Notes: a model not told the origin generated them from the letters alone. Shown: positions 18,317 through 27,578, counted from the stretch's first letter. The stretch: 64,000 nt of DNA from Chryseobacterium sp. JJR-5R (GCF_034047335.1 NZ_CP139137.1:2790001-2854000); one strand, 5' to 3'. Made by a program: numbers and translations.

Positions 18317-20554
18317 TTATAGAAGCTTATCAAAATGTATGGGAAGATCATAAATTCTTTTTCCCGTAGCATGGTAAACTGCATTGGTAATGGCAGGCGG
18401 CATTCCTACGCCACCGATTTCCCCTACGCCTTTTACGCCTAAATCATTCACGAACTGATCATTTTCTTCTACAAAAAGCACCTGCAGGTCATGGATATCG
18501 GCGTGTACCGGAATATGGTATTCTGCCAGGTTATCATTCATGTATTTGCCCAGACGGTGATCAAGGATGGTTTCTTCATGAAGAGCCTTGCTGATCCCCC
18601 AGATCATCCCGCCCAGCAGCTGGCTTTCAGCCGTTTTTGGGTTGATTATTCTTCCGGCAGCTACCGCAGTAAGCGCTCTTTTAACTTCAATTACACCCAG
18701 TTGCTCATCTACTTCAACTTCCACAAATACCGCACTGTGAACTGCCCGGGCTTTTTTACCGTAGGTCAGCGGATTAGGCATGGCCGAATTGGTTGTCTTA
18801 ATGACTTTTCCTTCATTGGCTTCCATAATTTCCTGGTAACTGATCCTGGATTCCGAATTATCTTTGTGGACGATGTACCCTCCTTTAAAGATTACTTCTT
18901 TCAGTTTAGTATTGGCCAATACGGAATCTTTCAGTGATTTTGCTTTTTTGTACAGCTTTTTATTTAAAGCCTGGCATGCTGCCTGAACTGCGGGACCTAT
19001 CGTTGCTGTGGTAAAAGACCCTCCCTGGATCGGGGCAAACGGCATCGCACTGTCGGCATAGGAAAAAGTAACATCTTCAAGAGGGAGCCCGAGCTCGTCG
19101 GCTGCAATCTGGGTCATTATCGTAAATGTTCCGGTTCCTATATCTGTTACCGCACTTTTAATCTCTACTTTGCCATCTGCATTCATAATGGCCTCAGCAC
19201 GGCCTAAAAGCCTGTTGGCATCCCACATTCCTGTGGCCATTCCGTAACCTACCAGTTTATTCCCGCGCTTCATGCTGCGGGGAACAGGATTTCTTTTGTC
19301 CCAGCCGAATTGGCTTGCTCCGCGCAGGTAGCATTCTCGGAGTTCCTTGCTGGAATATTCTTTTTCACTGCTATAGTCAATTTCAGAATAGTTGATCAGC
19401 CTGAGTTCTACGGGATCAATATCAAGCTGATATGCAATTTCATCCATAGTAACTTCAATGGCATGCATCCCTGTACTTCCTCCCGGTGCCCTCATATCGA
19501 GCGGACTGTAAACATCCAACGGTACAATCTTATGTTCCAATAAGGTATTTTCTGCCGGATACAGCATATTGGCCCAGTTCACTACAATTTCCACATAATC
19601 TTCAAAACGGGATGTTTCCCCTGTGGCTTCATGAAAAATAGCATTCACTTTTCCATTTTCATCAGCTCCGAATTTCGTATGCTGTAAAGTAGGCGGACGG
19701 TGGCCGATCATGTACATCTGAGCCCTGTCCAGTGTTACCCTTACATTCCTTTTCAGATGCAGAGAAGCCATTACCGCCATAAAAAGCTGGTGCTGAGGCC
19801 GTAACCCGGAACCGAATCCTCCACCTACAAACGGGGAAATAACCTGTACGTTTTTCATTTTCAGGCCGAACACATTGGCTACATACATCTGGGAATTGAT
19901 GGTTCCCTGTGTTTTATCATAAATCTTTAACTTGTCTTTACCTTCGTAAATCACCGTTGAAGCAAACAGTTCCATCGGGTTATGGTGTTCCGTACCATGG
20001 CTGAAAGTACTGTCTGTTTTAATGAATGAATCCTTATACGCTTTTTCAAAGTCACCCTTTGGCGGCGGCGGTGGCGGTTTCAGTAACGAAGCCAGCCCTT
20101 TTTTAGGATCACGGGAATCTTTAAGGTTAGCCATAAGATCAGTCTCAAACGCTTCTTCTTCGTATTCAATATGAAGTTTATTTGCTGCCAGACGTGCCAT
20201 TTCAAAAGTATCGGCCACCACCAGTGCAATCGGCTGACCGTTGTACCGGATCTCATTATCTTTCAGCGGTTTAAAAACAAGTCCCGGCGGCGCATCCATA
20301 TCAGCATACTGAAAGTCAAACCACGCCGTTGAAGGCCGGTTATCATGGGTAAAAACTTCAACCACACCTTCAAGATTTTTGGCTTCTTCTGTATTTATTG
20401 ATTTGATCTTGCCTTTGGTTACAGTACTGTTGACCACATAGCCATACAAGAGGCTATCTGCATTATAATCCCCGGCATACTTAGCGCTTCCGGTTACTTT
20501 CAGATGGCCTTCAAGGCGGTTTTGCGGAGTTCCTATAGAGGGTATATTATTCAT
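18317..20554 (-). CDS. Aldehyde/xanthine oxidoreductase Mo-cofactor subunit (PaoC/YagR-like)
   Basis: A 745-residue large subunit of a xanthine oxidase family enzyme; it hydroxylates an aldehyde or N-heterocycle using a Mo-sulfido cofactor. Seen: SIGTPQNRLEGHLKVTGSAK start, the GGGFGSG cofactor motif (PFVGGGFGSGLR), RAPGGSTGMHA, and the C-terminal GVGEIGGVGMPPAITNAV, which holds the catalytic base Glu of this family. A proline run PPPPPPKG near residue 165 is a surface loop. There is no Tat signal on any of the three subunits, so the complex is probably cytosolic, unlike E. coli PaoABC. Third gene of a 3-gene operon, 30 bp after the FAD subunit. The substrate is unknown. Confidence 0.88.
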   Translation of the reverse strand: MNNIPSIGTPQNRLEGHLKVTGSAKYAGDYNADSLLYGYVVNSTVTKGKIKSINTEEAKNLEGVVEVFTHDNRPSTAWFDFQYADMDAPPGLVFKPLKDNEIRYNGQPIALVVADTFEMARLAANKLHIEYEEEAFETDLMANLKDSRDPKKGLASLLKPPPPPPKGDFEKAYKDSFIKTDSTFSHGTEHHNPMELFASTVIYEGKDKLKIYDKTQGTINSQMYVANVFGLKMKNVQVISPFVGGGFGSGLRPQHQLFMAVMASLHLKRNVRVTLDRAQMYMIGHRPPTLQHTKFGADENGKVNAIFHEATGETSRFEDYVEIVVNWANMLYPAENTLLEHKIVPLDVYSPLDMRAPGGSTGMHAIEVTMDEIAYQLDIDPVELRLINYSEIDYSSEKEYSSKELRECYLRGASQFGWDKRNPVPRSMKRGNKLVGYGMATGMWDANRLLGRAEAIMNADGKVEIKSAVTDIGTGTFTIMTQIAADELGLPLEDVTFSYADSAMPFAPIQGGSFTTATIGPAVQAACQALNKKLYKKAKSLKDSVLANTKLKEVIFKGGYIVHKDNSESRISYQEIMEANEGKVIKTTNSAMPNPLTYGKKARAVHSAVFVEVEVDEQLGVIEVKRALTAVAAGRIINPKTAESQLLGGMIWGISKALHEETILDHRLGKYMNDNLAEYHIPVHADIHDLQVLFVEENDQFVNDLGVKGVGEIGGVGMPPAITNAVYHATGKRIYDLPIHFDKLL

Positions 20555-20584
20555 ATTTTCTGTTTTGGTTGGTATTGCTTCGGA

Positions 20585-21604
20585 TTATAATGAAGGTTTT
20601 GCGCCCGGTCTCTGCGATCCTGGATCCATTGCCATGATGCTGTTCCGTACAATGGCTCTTTTTGCCAGGGCAATTTTAAAATGATTATGTTCAAAACCCT
20701 GGGCTCCGTCCAGTATGATCTCTGCTGCTTGAGCAAAATTTTCTTCTGAAGGTGTTTTGCCTTTCAGGTAGGCCTCGGCTTCCGCACTGCGCCATGGTTT
20801 ATGGGCAACGCCGCCCAAAGCGATCCTGGCTTCTTTGATCAGTCCGTCTTCAATATCAAATCCGGCAGCTACGGAAATTAATGCAAAGGCATAAGAATTA
20901 CGATCCCTGAGTTTTAAATAGGAATAATATTCAGAAAAGCCCTTTTCCGGAAGTTCAAGCCCTGTAATGATTTCTCCGGCCTGCAGGTTATTATCCAGGT
21001 GAGGAGTGTCTCCGGGAAGCCTGTGAAAATCGGCAAACGGCAATACGCGTTCTCCCTTTGGCCCTGAAATATGCACTTCTGCATCCAGAGCGGCCAGAGC
21101 CACGCACATATCCGAAGGAAAAACCGCAATGCAGCTTTCATTATGTCCCAAAATCGCATGAATACGGTTATATCCTGTGGCAGCCGAACATCCGGTTCCC
21201 GGTTCCCTCTTATTGCAGGGAACTGCAGGGTCATAGAAATAATAGCACCGGGTACGCTGCATCAGGTTTCCGCCGTTGGTTGCCATATTACGGATCTGTG
21301 CAGAAGCCCCTGCCAGAATTGCTTTGGAAAGCAATGGATAACGGTCTTCTATTACAGGATGATAGGCGGTATCTGCATTGGTCGCAAGGGCACCCAGCAT
21401 AACCCCGCCGTTTTCGGTATCTTTGATATCACTGAGACCGGAAATTCGGTTGATGTCTACCAATGTATCGGCTTCGGTAACAAAGTATTTCATCAGATCG
21501 ATGATATTTGTACCGCCCGCTACGGCTTTATGATCATTGTTTTCGCTCAGCAGTGAAACGGCATTCTGAAGGTCTGTTGCTTTTGTATAAGAAAAATTAT
21601 TCAT
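20585..21604 (-). CDS. FAD subunit of molybdenum hydroxylase, with extra Cys cluster (PaoB/YagS-like)
   Basis: A 339-residue FAD_binding_5/CO_deh_flav_C subunit passing electrons from the 2Fe-2S subunit to FAD. The FAD loop AVAGGTNIIDLMK (residues 27-39) and NMATNGGNLMQ (106-116) are clear. Four cysteines at 120, 130, 139 and 158 (RTRCYYFYDPAVPC, GTGCSA, NESCIA) match the insertion that binds a 4Fe-4S cluster in PaoB and related reductases, absent from ordinary xanthine dehydrogenases. That assignment is by family analogy. The start overlaps the stop of the 2Fe-2S gene by 4 nt (ATGA), indicating translational coupling. Confidence 0.88.
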   Translation of the reverse strand: MNNFSYTKATDLQNAVSLLSENNDHKAVAGGTNIIDLMKYFVTEADTLVDINRISGLSDIKDTENGGVMLGALATNADTAYHPVIEDRYPLLSKAILAGASAQIRNMATNGGNLMQRTRCYYFYDPAVPCNKREPGTGCSAATGYNRIHAILGHNESCIAVFPSDMCVALAALDAEVHISGPKGERVLPFADFHRLPGDTPHLDNNLQAGEIITGLELPEKGFSEYYSYLKLRDRNSYAFALISVAAGFDIEDGLIKEARIALGGVAHKPWRSAEAEAYLKGKTPSEENFAQAAEIILDGAQGFEHNHFKIALAKRAIVRNSIMAMDPGSQRPGAKPSL

Positions 21605-22080
21605 CGCATATCCTGTTTTACCGCCATGATGGCATTAATAATTCCTCTGTTGGCACCGCAGCGGCAAAGGTTCCCGCTCATCATATCCTGTACTTCTTCA
21701 CGGCTTTCCGCTTTTCCTTCACTAAGAAGCCCCACGGCACTGCAGATCTGCCCCGGTGTACAATATCCGCACTGGAACGCATCATGCTCGATAAAAGCTT
21801 TCTGAACGGGATGCAGGTTTTCTTCAGTTCCGATTCCTTCTATGGTGGTAACTTCTGCTCCGTCTTTCATAACGGCGAGGGTAAGGCAGCTTAAAACTCT
21901 TTTCCCATCTACTAAAACAGTACATGCCCCACACTGTCCGTGGTCACAGCCTTTTTTGGTTCCGGTAAGATGCATGGTGTGCCGAAGCGCGTCCAGTAAG
22001 GATACCCAGGGTCTGAGCGCAAGTTCATGGTCTTGTCCATTCACCCTAAGTTTGATGGATTGGTTGTTCTGATCAGGCAT
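21601..22080 (-). CDS. 2Fe-2S subunit of molybdenum hydroxylase (PaoA/YagT-like)
   Basis: A 159-residue subunit with two 2Fe-2S clusters. The N-terminal plant-type ferredoxin domain has KKGCDHGQCGACTVLVDG followed by a fourth Cys (VLSC), and the C-terminal all-helical domain has FQCGYCTPGQ and GNLCRCGA. All eight expected cysteines are present. No Tat signal is present; the protein starts MPDQNNQSIKLRVNG, so a cytosolic complex is likely. First gene of the operon; a 344-bp gap with the Moco operon terminator lies upstream of it. Confidence 0.92.
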   Translation of the reverse strand: MPDQNNQSIKLRVNGQDHELALRPWVSLLDALRHTMHLTGTKKGCDHGQCGACTVLVDGKRVLSCLTLAVMKDGAEVTTIEGIGTEENLHPVQKAFIEHDAFQCGYCTPGQICSAVGLLSEGKAESREEVQDMMSGNLCRCGANRGIINAIMAVKQDMR

Positions 22081-22424
22081 ATTTTATTTAATTTGGTGTT
22101 TGGAGAACCTATGCAAAAAAAGAACCGCAATCCGATGGCGCAGCAAATTGTGGTATATTAATGTATATAAACCTTTACAATAGATATATTTAAATGAACT
22201 CTATAATGATAATTACTGAACATTTAAGTTTCCTTTAATGAATTTAAACAGAGCCTTAAACTCATTCGAAAATAACTGCGTCCAAAAATTAATAAAGCTA
22301 AAAAATCAAAAACAGGTTTAATTTTATTCCTGAAGATTCTATATTAAAGTTTATTAAAAAGACAAAACCCTGTCAGAGTTTAAAATTCTGGCAGGATTTT
22401 TTCCTTCAGGCAGGTGTAATAAAA
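22081..22424. other. Intergenic region between Moco operon and hydroxylase operon
   Basis: An AT-rich 344 bp holding the terminator of the Moco operon (22365-22404) and presumably the promoter of the hydroxylase operon. I could not identify an exact TAnnTTTG element on the minus strand. Confidence 0.5.
22365..22404 (-). terminator. Terminator of the Moco biosynthesis operon
   Basis: An imperfect stem (AAACCCTGTCAGAGTTT pairing with AAATTCTGGCAGGATTT, about 14 of 17 paired), with A-rich left and T-rich right flanks, 20 bp after the last gene (moaCB). Confidence 0.65.
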
Positions 22425-23369
22425 TCAATGCCTGTATTTGTCTTTAAGCTCAAATACATGGAGTACCTGCGGAAACAGAGCCTGCATGTATTCTTCTGCA
22501 CCTTTTACCGAACCGGGAAAAGCCAGTACTAAGGTTTGTCCGCTGAAGCCGGCGACACTCCTGGACAGCATAGAGGTTTTAATGCGTTCCTGCCCGTAAT
22601 TCCGGGCGGTTTCCATAATTCCAGGCATAGGGCGGTCGAGCATCGGTGATAGGGCGTCCGGGGTAACATCTCTTGCTGAAGCACCGGTTCCGCCGGTAAA
22701 AATAACCAGATCTATATTTTGCCTTTTGTATTCTGCAAGCGTATTCTGAATAATGTCAAATTCATCGGGCACTACCGTATATTCAATATTTTTACAGCCT
22801 GATTCCTCTAATTTTGTAAGGATGACTTTTCCTGAACGGTCTTCGTTCTTTCCCTGATGAATGCTGTCTGAACAGACTACCACAGCAGCTTTGATGTCTT
22901 CCGCAGCGTATTTCCGGTCTGATTTTCCTCCTGTTTTTTCCAGAAGTTTTATGTTGTGTATTTCAACCCGCTTGTCAATCGGTTTCAGCATATCATACAT
23001 AACCAGGGCTGCTACGGAAGCACCGTGCATGGCTTCCACCTCTACGCCGGTCTTATAAACGGTATGCACCTCCACGGAAATAATTATGGATAAGTCTTCA
23101 ATGGCATAGGTAACGGAAGTATATTCTACCGGCAGCGGATGGCAGTCCGGGATTACATCACTGGTTTTTTTAACCGCAAACAATGCAGCAACCCTTGAAA
23201 ATTCAAAAATATCCCCTTTCGGGACTTTCCGCTGCTGTATGGCTTCAATGGTGGCCAGGGACGAAGTCTTTACCGTAGCCGTAGCCACCGCCTTTCGCAG
23301 GGTGGACGATTTATGCGTGATATCTACCATATTAACTGTTGGTTTTCCATTGATGGGAAGCATCTTCAA
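22425..23369 (-). CDS. moaCB: Bifunctional MoaC/MoaB (cPMP synthase + molybdopterin adenylyltransferase)
   Basis: A fusion of 314 residues. Residues 1-155 are MoaC, which with MoaA converts GTP to cyclic pyranopterin monophosphate (MVDITHKSSTLRKA; CHPLPVEYTSV; TGVEVEAMHGASVAALVMYDM). Residues 160-314 are MoaB/MogA, which adenylates molybdopterin (AAVVVCSDSIHQGKNEDRSG; FTGGTGASARDVTPDA). The start overlaps moaE by 38 nt. A later ATG directly after the moaE stop (23330) is possible, but INGKPTVNMVDIT aligns with the N-terminus of E. coli MoaC, so the upstream start is preferred. Last gene of the operon, followed by a terminator. Confidence 0.9.
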   Translation of the reverse strand: MKMLPINGKPTVNMVDITHKSSTLRKAVATATVKTSSLATIEAIQQRKVPKGDIFEFSRVAALFAVKKTSDVIPDCHPLPVEYTSVTYAIEDLSIIISVEVHTVYKTGVEVEAMHGASVAALVMYDMLKPIDKRVEIHNIKLLEKTGGKSDRKYAAEDIKAAVVVCSDSIHQGKNEDRSGKVILTKLEESGCKNIEYTVVPDEFDIIQNTLAEYKRQNIDLVIFTGGTGASARDVTPDALSPMLDRPMPGIMETARNYGQERIKTSMLSRSVAGFSGQTLVLAFPGSVKGAEEYMQALFPQVLHVFELKDKYRH

Positions 23370-23772
23370 ATACCTCTTTCCCCCAGACCGGAAGGTCTTT
23401 TTTTATTCTTTCCACGACTTCATCACAGCTTTCCATGGCTGCTTTCCTGTGCTTTGATGAGGTAAATACAAACAGGCAGATCTCCCCGGTTCTTATTGTG
23501 CCCAGACTGTGATGGATGTGCATGCAGGTAAGATCATATTTTGCAAAGATCTCTTCTCTTATTTCATGCATCTTTTCAAGAGCCATTTCTTCATAGGCTG
23601 TATATTCAATAGCCTGAACGGTTTTGCCTTCTACCATGTCTTCCCGGATCTGGCCCAGGAAAATACTGTGTGCCCCGATGTTTTTTTTGGCAGAATGCTT
23701 AGCAATGCTGTCTGAAATGAATACAGGATCTATTGCTCCCTCAACAAATATATTTTTAAAATCTTTTTTCAT
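23332..23772 (-). CDS. moaE: Molybdopterin synthase catalytic subunit MoaE
   Basis: A 146-residue large subunit of MPT synthase, which inserts two sulfurs from MoaD thiocarboxylate into cPMP. Typical blocks: FLGQIREDMVEGKTVQAIEY, HIHHSLGTIRTGEICLFVF, SSKHRKAAMESC and DLPVWGKEVFED (the conserved active-site Lys). It overlaps the end of moeB by 17 nt and the start of moaCB by 38 nt. Confidence 0.93.
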   Translation of the reverse strand: MKKDFKNIFVEGAIDPVFISDSIAKHSAKKNIGAHSIFLGQIREDMVEGKTVQAIEYTAYEEMALEKMHEIREEIFAKYDLTCMHIHHSLGTIRTGEICLFVFTSSKHRKAAMESCDEVVERIKKDLPVWGKEVFEDASHQWKTNS

Positions 23773-24889
23773 GTTCTTTGTTTTGTAATGCTGTTATTCC
23801 GCCTTTCAGATGGCTGACTTTTATGGCGGTTCCATATGCTGCGGCTAACAGTTCCGCTGCCTTTAAGCTTCGTTTTCCGCTTTGGCAGAATAGAATAATT
23901 TTCTGTCCTTTAATATTGTTGATACCTGATGTTTCAATCTTTAATTCAGATAAAGGAATCTTAATGTGAGGAAAACGGGCTTCAGGAAGTTCACCTCTTT
24001 CCCGGACATCCACGGCAAGAACACCGGGCTGCGCTGTGATTTCCGGAAAATCATCCGGCGAAATTTCTTCAATATCAGAAGAAGAGGAGAGCCCGCAAAG
24101 CCAGCGGTAATCGGTTTTTTCAAAACGTTCCCTGTTTTCTGGAATAAGACTTAAAGCATCGCTTCTTTTTGCAAGATCCATAATCAGGGTTTCATACGTC
24201 AGCATATTGAATATCAAAAGCCGCCCTCTGAGCACTTCGCCGATGCCTGTAATCAGTTTGATGACTTCATTTGCCTGTAAGGTCCCGATCATTCCCGGCA
24301 ATACCCCCAGCACGCCGGCCTCGTTGCAGTCCATAACTTCGTCAGGAGCCGGCGGCTCCGGGAAAAGGTCACGGTAACTGATCCTTTCTTCATTATGATT
24401 CCCGGTGTCAAATACTGCCACCTGCCCTTCATACTGAAATACCGCTCCGAAAACCAGAGGTTTCCGCAGCAGGAAACAGGCATCACTGATCAGGTATCTG
24501 GAAGCAAAATTATCGGTGCAGTCGGCTACAATGTCGTATCTTTCTATCAGTTCCCATGCATTCCCGGAAGTTACTTCTTCTGTATAGGTTTCAATGGTGA
24601 TCTCCGGATTCAGTTTTCTGAGACTTTCAGCCGCCTGAACGGCTTTCAAACATCCTACGTCTCCGGTAGTGTACAAAGTCTGCCGCTGGAGATTGCTTAA
24701 GGCAACCCGGTCATGGTCTGCAATGCCAATGGTGCCAATGCCCGCCGCGGCAAGGTACTGGAGGACCGGACATCCGAGCCCGCCTGCACCGATAACCAGC
24801 ACTCTGGCCTGCAGCAGTTTTTCCTGTCCGATTTCCCCGAAACCGGCCAGCGCATAGTGCCGTGCATACCTTTCATTGTTCCGTTTCAT
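23756..24889 (-). CDS. moeB: Molybdopterin-synthase adenylyltransferase MoeB with rhodanese domain
   Basis: A 377-residue E1-like enzyme that adenylates the C-terminal Gly of MoaD; the fused rhodanese domain (about 270-370) can deliver sulfur to form the thiocarboxylate (MoeZ/MOCS3-like layout). The ATP-binding GAGGLGCPVLQYLAAAG is at residues 34-50, SNLQRQ and DCTDNFASRY follow, and the rhodanese active-site loop is FCQSGKRS. The CxxC pairs that bind structural zinc in E. coli MoeB are not seen. It sits 2 bp after moaD, its substrate. Confidence 0.9.
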   Translation of the reverse strand: MKRNNERYARHYALAGFGEIGQEKLLQARVLVIGAGGLGCPVLQYLAAAGIGTIGIADHDRVALSNLQRQTLYTTGDVGCLKAVQAAESLRKLNPEITIETYTEEVTSGNAWELIERYDIVADCTDNFASRYLISDACFLLRKPLVFGAVFQYEGQVAVFDTGNHNEERISYRDLFPEPPAPDEVMDCNEAGVLGVLPGMIGTLQANEVIKLITGIGEVLRGRLLIFNMLTYETLIMDLAKRSDALSLIPENRERFEKTDYRWLCGLSSSSDIEEISPDDFPEITAQPGVLAVDVRERGELPEARFPHIKIPLSELKIETSGINNIKGQKIILFCQSGKRSLKAAELLAAAYGTAIKVSHLKGGITALQNKEHEKRF

Positions 24890-24891
24890 AA

Positions 24892-25119
24892 TTATCCGCC
24901 GGAATAGGGAGGCATCAGAGCCACCGTATCATTAGTATTCAGTTGCGTATTTCCGTCCGTCATTTTTTTGTTGACGGCTACGGCATATTTCATACCGGAA
25001 AGCTGAGGAAACTGCGTGGCCAGCTGTTGTTTTAAAGTGTCGGTATCAGGTGCTGTAATTATAAATTCCTTACCGGTAATTTCAGCAATCCGCCCGAATG
25101 CAATTATTTTTATTTCCAT
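24892..25119 (-). CDS. moaD: Molybdopterin synthase sulfur carrier subunit MoaD
   Basis: A 75-residue ubiquitin-like protein ending in the Gly-Gly required for adenylation and thiocarboxylation (LMPPYSGG). The N-terminus MEIKIIAFGRIAEITG and the VAVNKKMTDGNTQLNTNDTVALMPP segment fit the family. It sits 2 bp upstream of moeB and 1 bp downstream of the SUOX-fold gene. Confidence 0.92.
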   Translation of the reverse strand: MEIKIIAFGRIAEITGKEFIITAPDTDTLKQQLATQFPQLSGMKYAVAVNKKMTDGNTQLNTNDTVALMPPYSGG

Positions 25120-25120
25120 A

Positions 25121-25618
25121 TTAATCTACCTTATGAATGATGATCTCAGAAATATTTTTAACATACCTCCTGCCGGTTGCCTGATCGCCGGGAGTAACCA
25201 GACTGATGCCTTCTTCTTTTTTCAAAGCTGAAACGCCGTCAGATTCAGTTACGATCATGGCATTTTCCCCAGCGGCAGAATTAAACAGCTCATTCCAGGA
25301 ATATACCACTTTATAACCGTCATCTGCTATACAAACCAGATAAAATGTGCTGAGCTCCTTCGGAGATGAGACATTGAATTTTACCTGACCCAAAATATCT
25401 TTAAGCCATACGCCTTTCAGGTTTCTCAGTGTCTTTTTAAATTCCATTTTATGATTCAGGATATCCAGGCTTTTGATTTCATGGACGGTATATGTACTTA
25501 AATCCGTAAAAGAAACGGTAACAGGCTGGGCGATATCCCCTTTAATCTGCAGGGAGGATGCATGCTGTGCTTTTAAGGTTGCCGTTATTAACAGCAGAAT
25601 GGTGACAATGTACTTCAT
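25121..25618 (-). CDS. Secreted small protein with sulfite-oxidase-like molybdopterin-binding fold
   Basis: A 165-residue protein with a signal peptide (MKYIVTILLLITATLKAQ). The rest resembles the PF00174 oxidoreductase molybdopterin-binding fold: TVSFTDLSTY, FKKTLRNLKGVWLKDILGQV, IADDGYKVVYSWNELFN and a C-terminal GDQATGRRYVKNISEIIIHKV. The cysteine that ligates molybdenum in true sulfite oxidases is missing from the usual place; the only nearby cysteine is in YLVCIADDG, so it may bind no cofactor or a different one. Its location inside the moa operon ties it to molybdenum metabolism. Probably periplasmic. Confidence 0.65.
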   Translation of the reverse strand: MKYIVTILLLITATLKAQHASSLQIKGDIAQPVTVSFTDLSTYTVHEIKSLDILNHKMEFKKTLRNLKGVWLKDILGQVKFNVSSPKELSTFYLVCIADDGYKVVYSWNELFNSAAGENAMIVTESDGVSALKKEEGISLVTPGDQATGRRYVKNISEIIIHKVD

Positions 25619-25621
25619 ATA

Positions 25622-26356
25622 TTATGCTTTTGTGAATAAGAGTTTGTAGGAAGCCATGAGCAAAACTGTTGCCAGTACGTATTTTAAAACATTCTGATTG
25701 AATTTTTTCGATCCGAAATAAGCGCCTAACAATCCGCCAGTGAATGCTACTATCACATACATCATCATATCATCGGTAAAATGGATTCCCTGGGTAAGCA
25801 TCCCTCCCAGACCGGAAAGAGAATTCACAAATATAAACGCCGCACTGATGGCCGCAGTCTGTTTCTGGTTGGTCCATTTGAGCAGAAGCAGGATGGGTGA
25901 AAGGATGATGCCACCTCCGATCCCGATCATTCCGGATAACAACCCGACAATTCCGCCGGTGATAACGGCAACCGCAATATTCTGTTCTTTAAGCTCATGG
26001 TCTTCAGCATTCCTGAAAAAGAAAAAACGGATAATCGGGAACAGCAGCAGTACACCCAGGATCCTTTTATAGATATTTTCTTCTACCGTAATCATCCCGC
26101 CTATAAATGCCAGCGGAACAGATGCCGCGGCAATCGGAATGAATAGTTTCCGGATAAAATACCCGCCGCGATAGTACTGGATAAAAGAAGTTAAGGATAC
26201 AAAAAGGTTCAGTACCAGGGCAGTGGGCTTCATTTCCTCGGGTGCCACTCCGTAGAGAGCCATTAGTGCAAGATATCCGCTGGCCCCGCCATGGCCTACA
26301 GCCGCATAAAAAAACGCAACGGCGAACAGAATACCATAAAATAGTTCTATACTCAT
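25622..26356 (-). CDS. TauE/SafE family permease
   Basis: A 244-residue membrane protein of the TauE/SafE (PF01925) family with about seven to eight hydrophobic segments. Seen: AVGHGGASGYLALMALYGVAP near the N-terminus and GLLSGMIGIGGGIILSPILLLL in the second half, the two internally repeated G-x-G-G-G elements of the family. Members export sulfite, sulfoacetate or other anions. Being within the Moco operon it could move an anion linked to molybdenum enzymes (sulfite or molybdate), which is inference. It starts 37 bp after moeA. Confidence 0.82.
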   Translation of the reverse strand: MSIELFYGILFAVAFFYAAVGHGGASGYLALMALYGVAPEEMKPTALVLNLFVSLTSFIQYYRGGYFIRKLFIPIAAASVPLAFIGGMITVEENIYKRILGVLLLFPIIRFFFFRNAEDHELKEQNIAVAVITGGIVGLLSGMIGIGGGIILSPILLLLKWTNQKQTAAISAAFIFVNSLSGLGGMLTQGIHFTDDMMMYVIVAFTGGLLGAYFGSKKFNQNVLKYVLATVLLMASYKLLFTKA

Positions 26357-26393
26357 TAATTTTCTTTATTTAATTTAAAAATAACCGATGGAT

Positions 26394-27578
26394 TTATACC
26401 GGCAGCAGATGGATTTCTACCTTATCTCCTTTCAGGCATCCTGCAGATTCTTCCGGCAAAACAATAAAACAGTTGGCCTGTGCAAATGAATGAAGCCGGT
26501 ACGATTCCTGTGCATACAGCGGACTGACCTCTCCACGCTCTTCATCATAATACGCTTTCAGAAAATGTGTCAGGCCGGCAGGTTTTTTATAATCATGAGC
26601 AGCGACTGCTTCTTTTTTCTTTACTGAATTCCTTAGACCAGTTGCGTTTTCAAGTGCCGGTAAGACATATTCATAAAAACATGTCAAAGATGATGAAGGG
26701 TTCCCCGGGAGCCCGAATATCAGCTTCTCACCTTTTATTCCGAAAAACAACGGTTTCCCCGGTTTCTGTTTTATTTTATGGAATTTCTGAATAACTCCGC
26801 ACTGTTCCGCTGTTGAAGCCACAAAATCATAATCACCTACGCTTACTCCGCCATTTAACAGGACCACATCGCTCATTGCTAATGCCTTCTGCAGCACATC
26901 CATCAGTTCTTCCGGATGATCATCGGCAGTGAATACATGAATATCCGTAATCCCCGTTTTTTGCAAGGCAGCTTTGAGCTGGAATGAATTCGCTTCATAC
27001 ACCTGCCCGAATGCCAGGTCCCGGCCCGGGTCCTGCAGTTCGTTTCCTGTAACAATAATGGCTATCACAGGCGGTACAAATACCTCAATACGATCATGCC
27101 CGATCCCAGCCAGAAAACCAATTGCTGCAGGTGAAAGATAAGTACCTGCAGCCATAGCGGTTTCCCCTTTTTTTACTTCCGATCCTTTGGGCCGTACATT
27201 CAGGCCTAAGCTCAGACCTTCATCTGAAATAAGCAACCGCCCGTTTTCAATGTTTATCTTTTCCTGCATCACCACGGTATCGGCACCTTCAGGTAATGGC
27301 GCACCGGTAAAAATCCTTGTGGCTTCGCCTGTTTCAATGGCCAGCGGCTGTGAAGTGCCGGCTGCCATTTCGCCTTTTATTGTAAGCGGTTGTCTCCGGT
27401 CTTCAAATTTCAGGGCATACCCATCCATTGATGACTGGGAAAACGCCGGAATATCGGTATGCGCCGGAATATCTGAGGAAACAACCAATCCTGCAGCCTC
27501 CGAAAGCGGAATTAAAGCCGTTTTTTTCGTTGGTGCATTCTGTAAAATAATCTGTTGTGCTTCGTGTACTGAAATCAT
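26394..27578 (-). CDS. moeA: Molybdopterin molybdotransferase MoeA
   Basis: A 394-residue enzyme that inserts molybdate into adenylated molybdopterin. Family blocks: PAFSQSSMDGYALKFED at about residues 43-59, FTGAPLPEGADTVVMQE, VTGNELQDPG, LNGGVSVGDYDF and FGLPGNPSSSLTCFYEYV. It overlaps the mocA-like gene by 4 nt. The length is normal. Confidence 0.93.
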   Translation of the reverse strand: MISVHEAQQIILQNAPTKKTALIPLSEAAGLVVSSDIPAHTDIPAFSQSSMDGYALKFEDRRQPLTIKGEMAAGTSQPLAIETGEATRIFTGAPLPEGADTVVMQEKINIENGRLLISDEGLSLGLNVRPKGSEVKKGETAMAAGTYLSPAAIGFLAGIGHDRIEVFVPPVIAIIVTGNELQDPGRDLAFGQVYEANSFQLKAALQKTGITDIHVFTADDHPEELMDVLQKALAMSDVVLLNGGVSVGDYDFVASTAEQCGVIQKFHKIKQKPGKPLFFGIKGEKLIFGLPGNPSSSLTCFYEYVLPALENATGLRNSVKKKEAVAAHDYKKPAGLTHFLKAYYDEERGEVSPLYAQESYRLHSFAQANCFIVLPEESAGCLKGDKVEIHLLPV

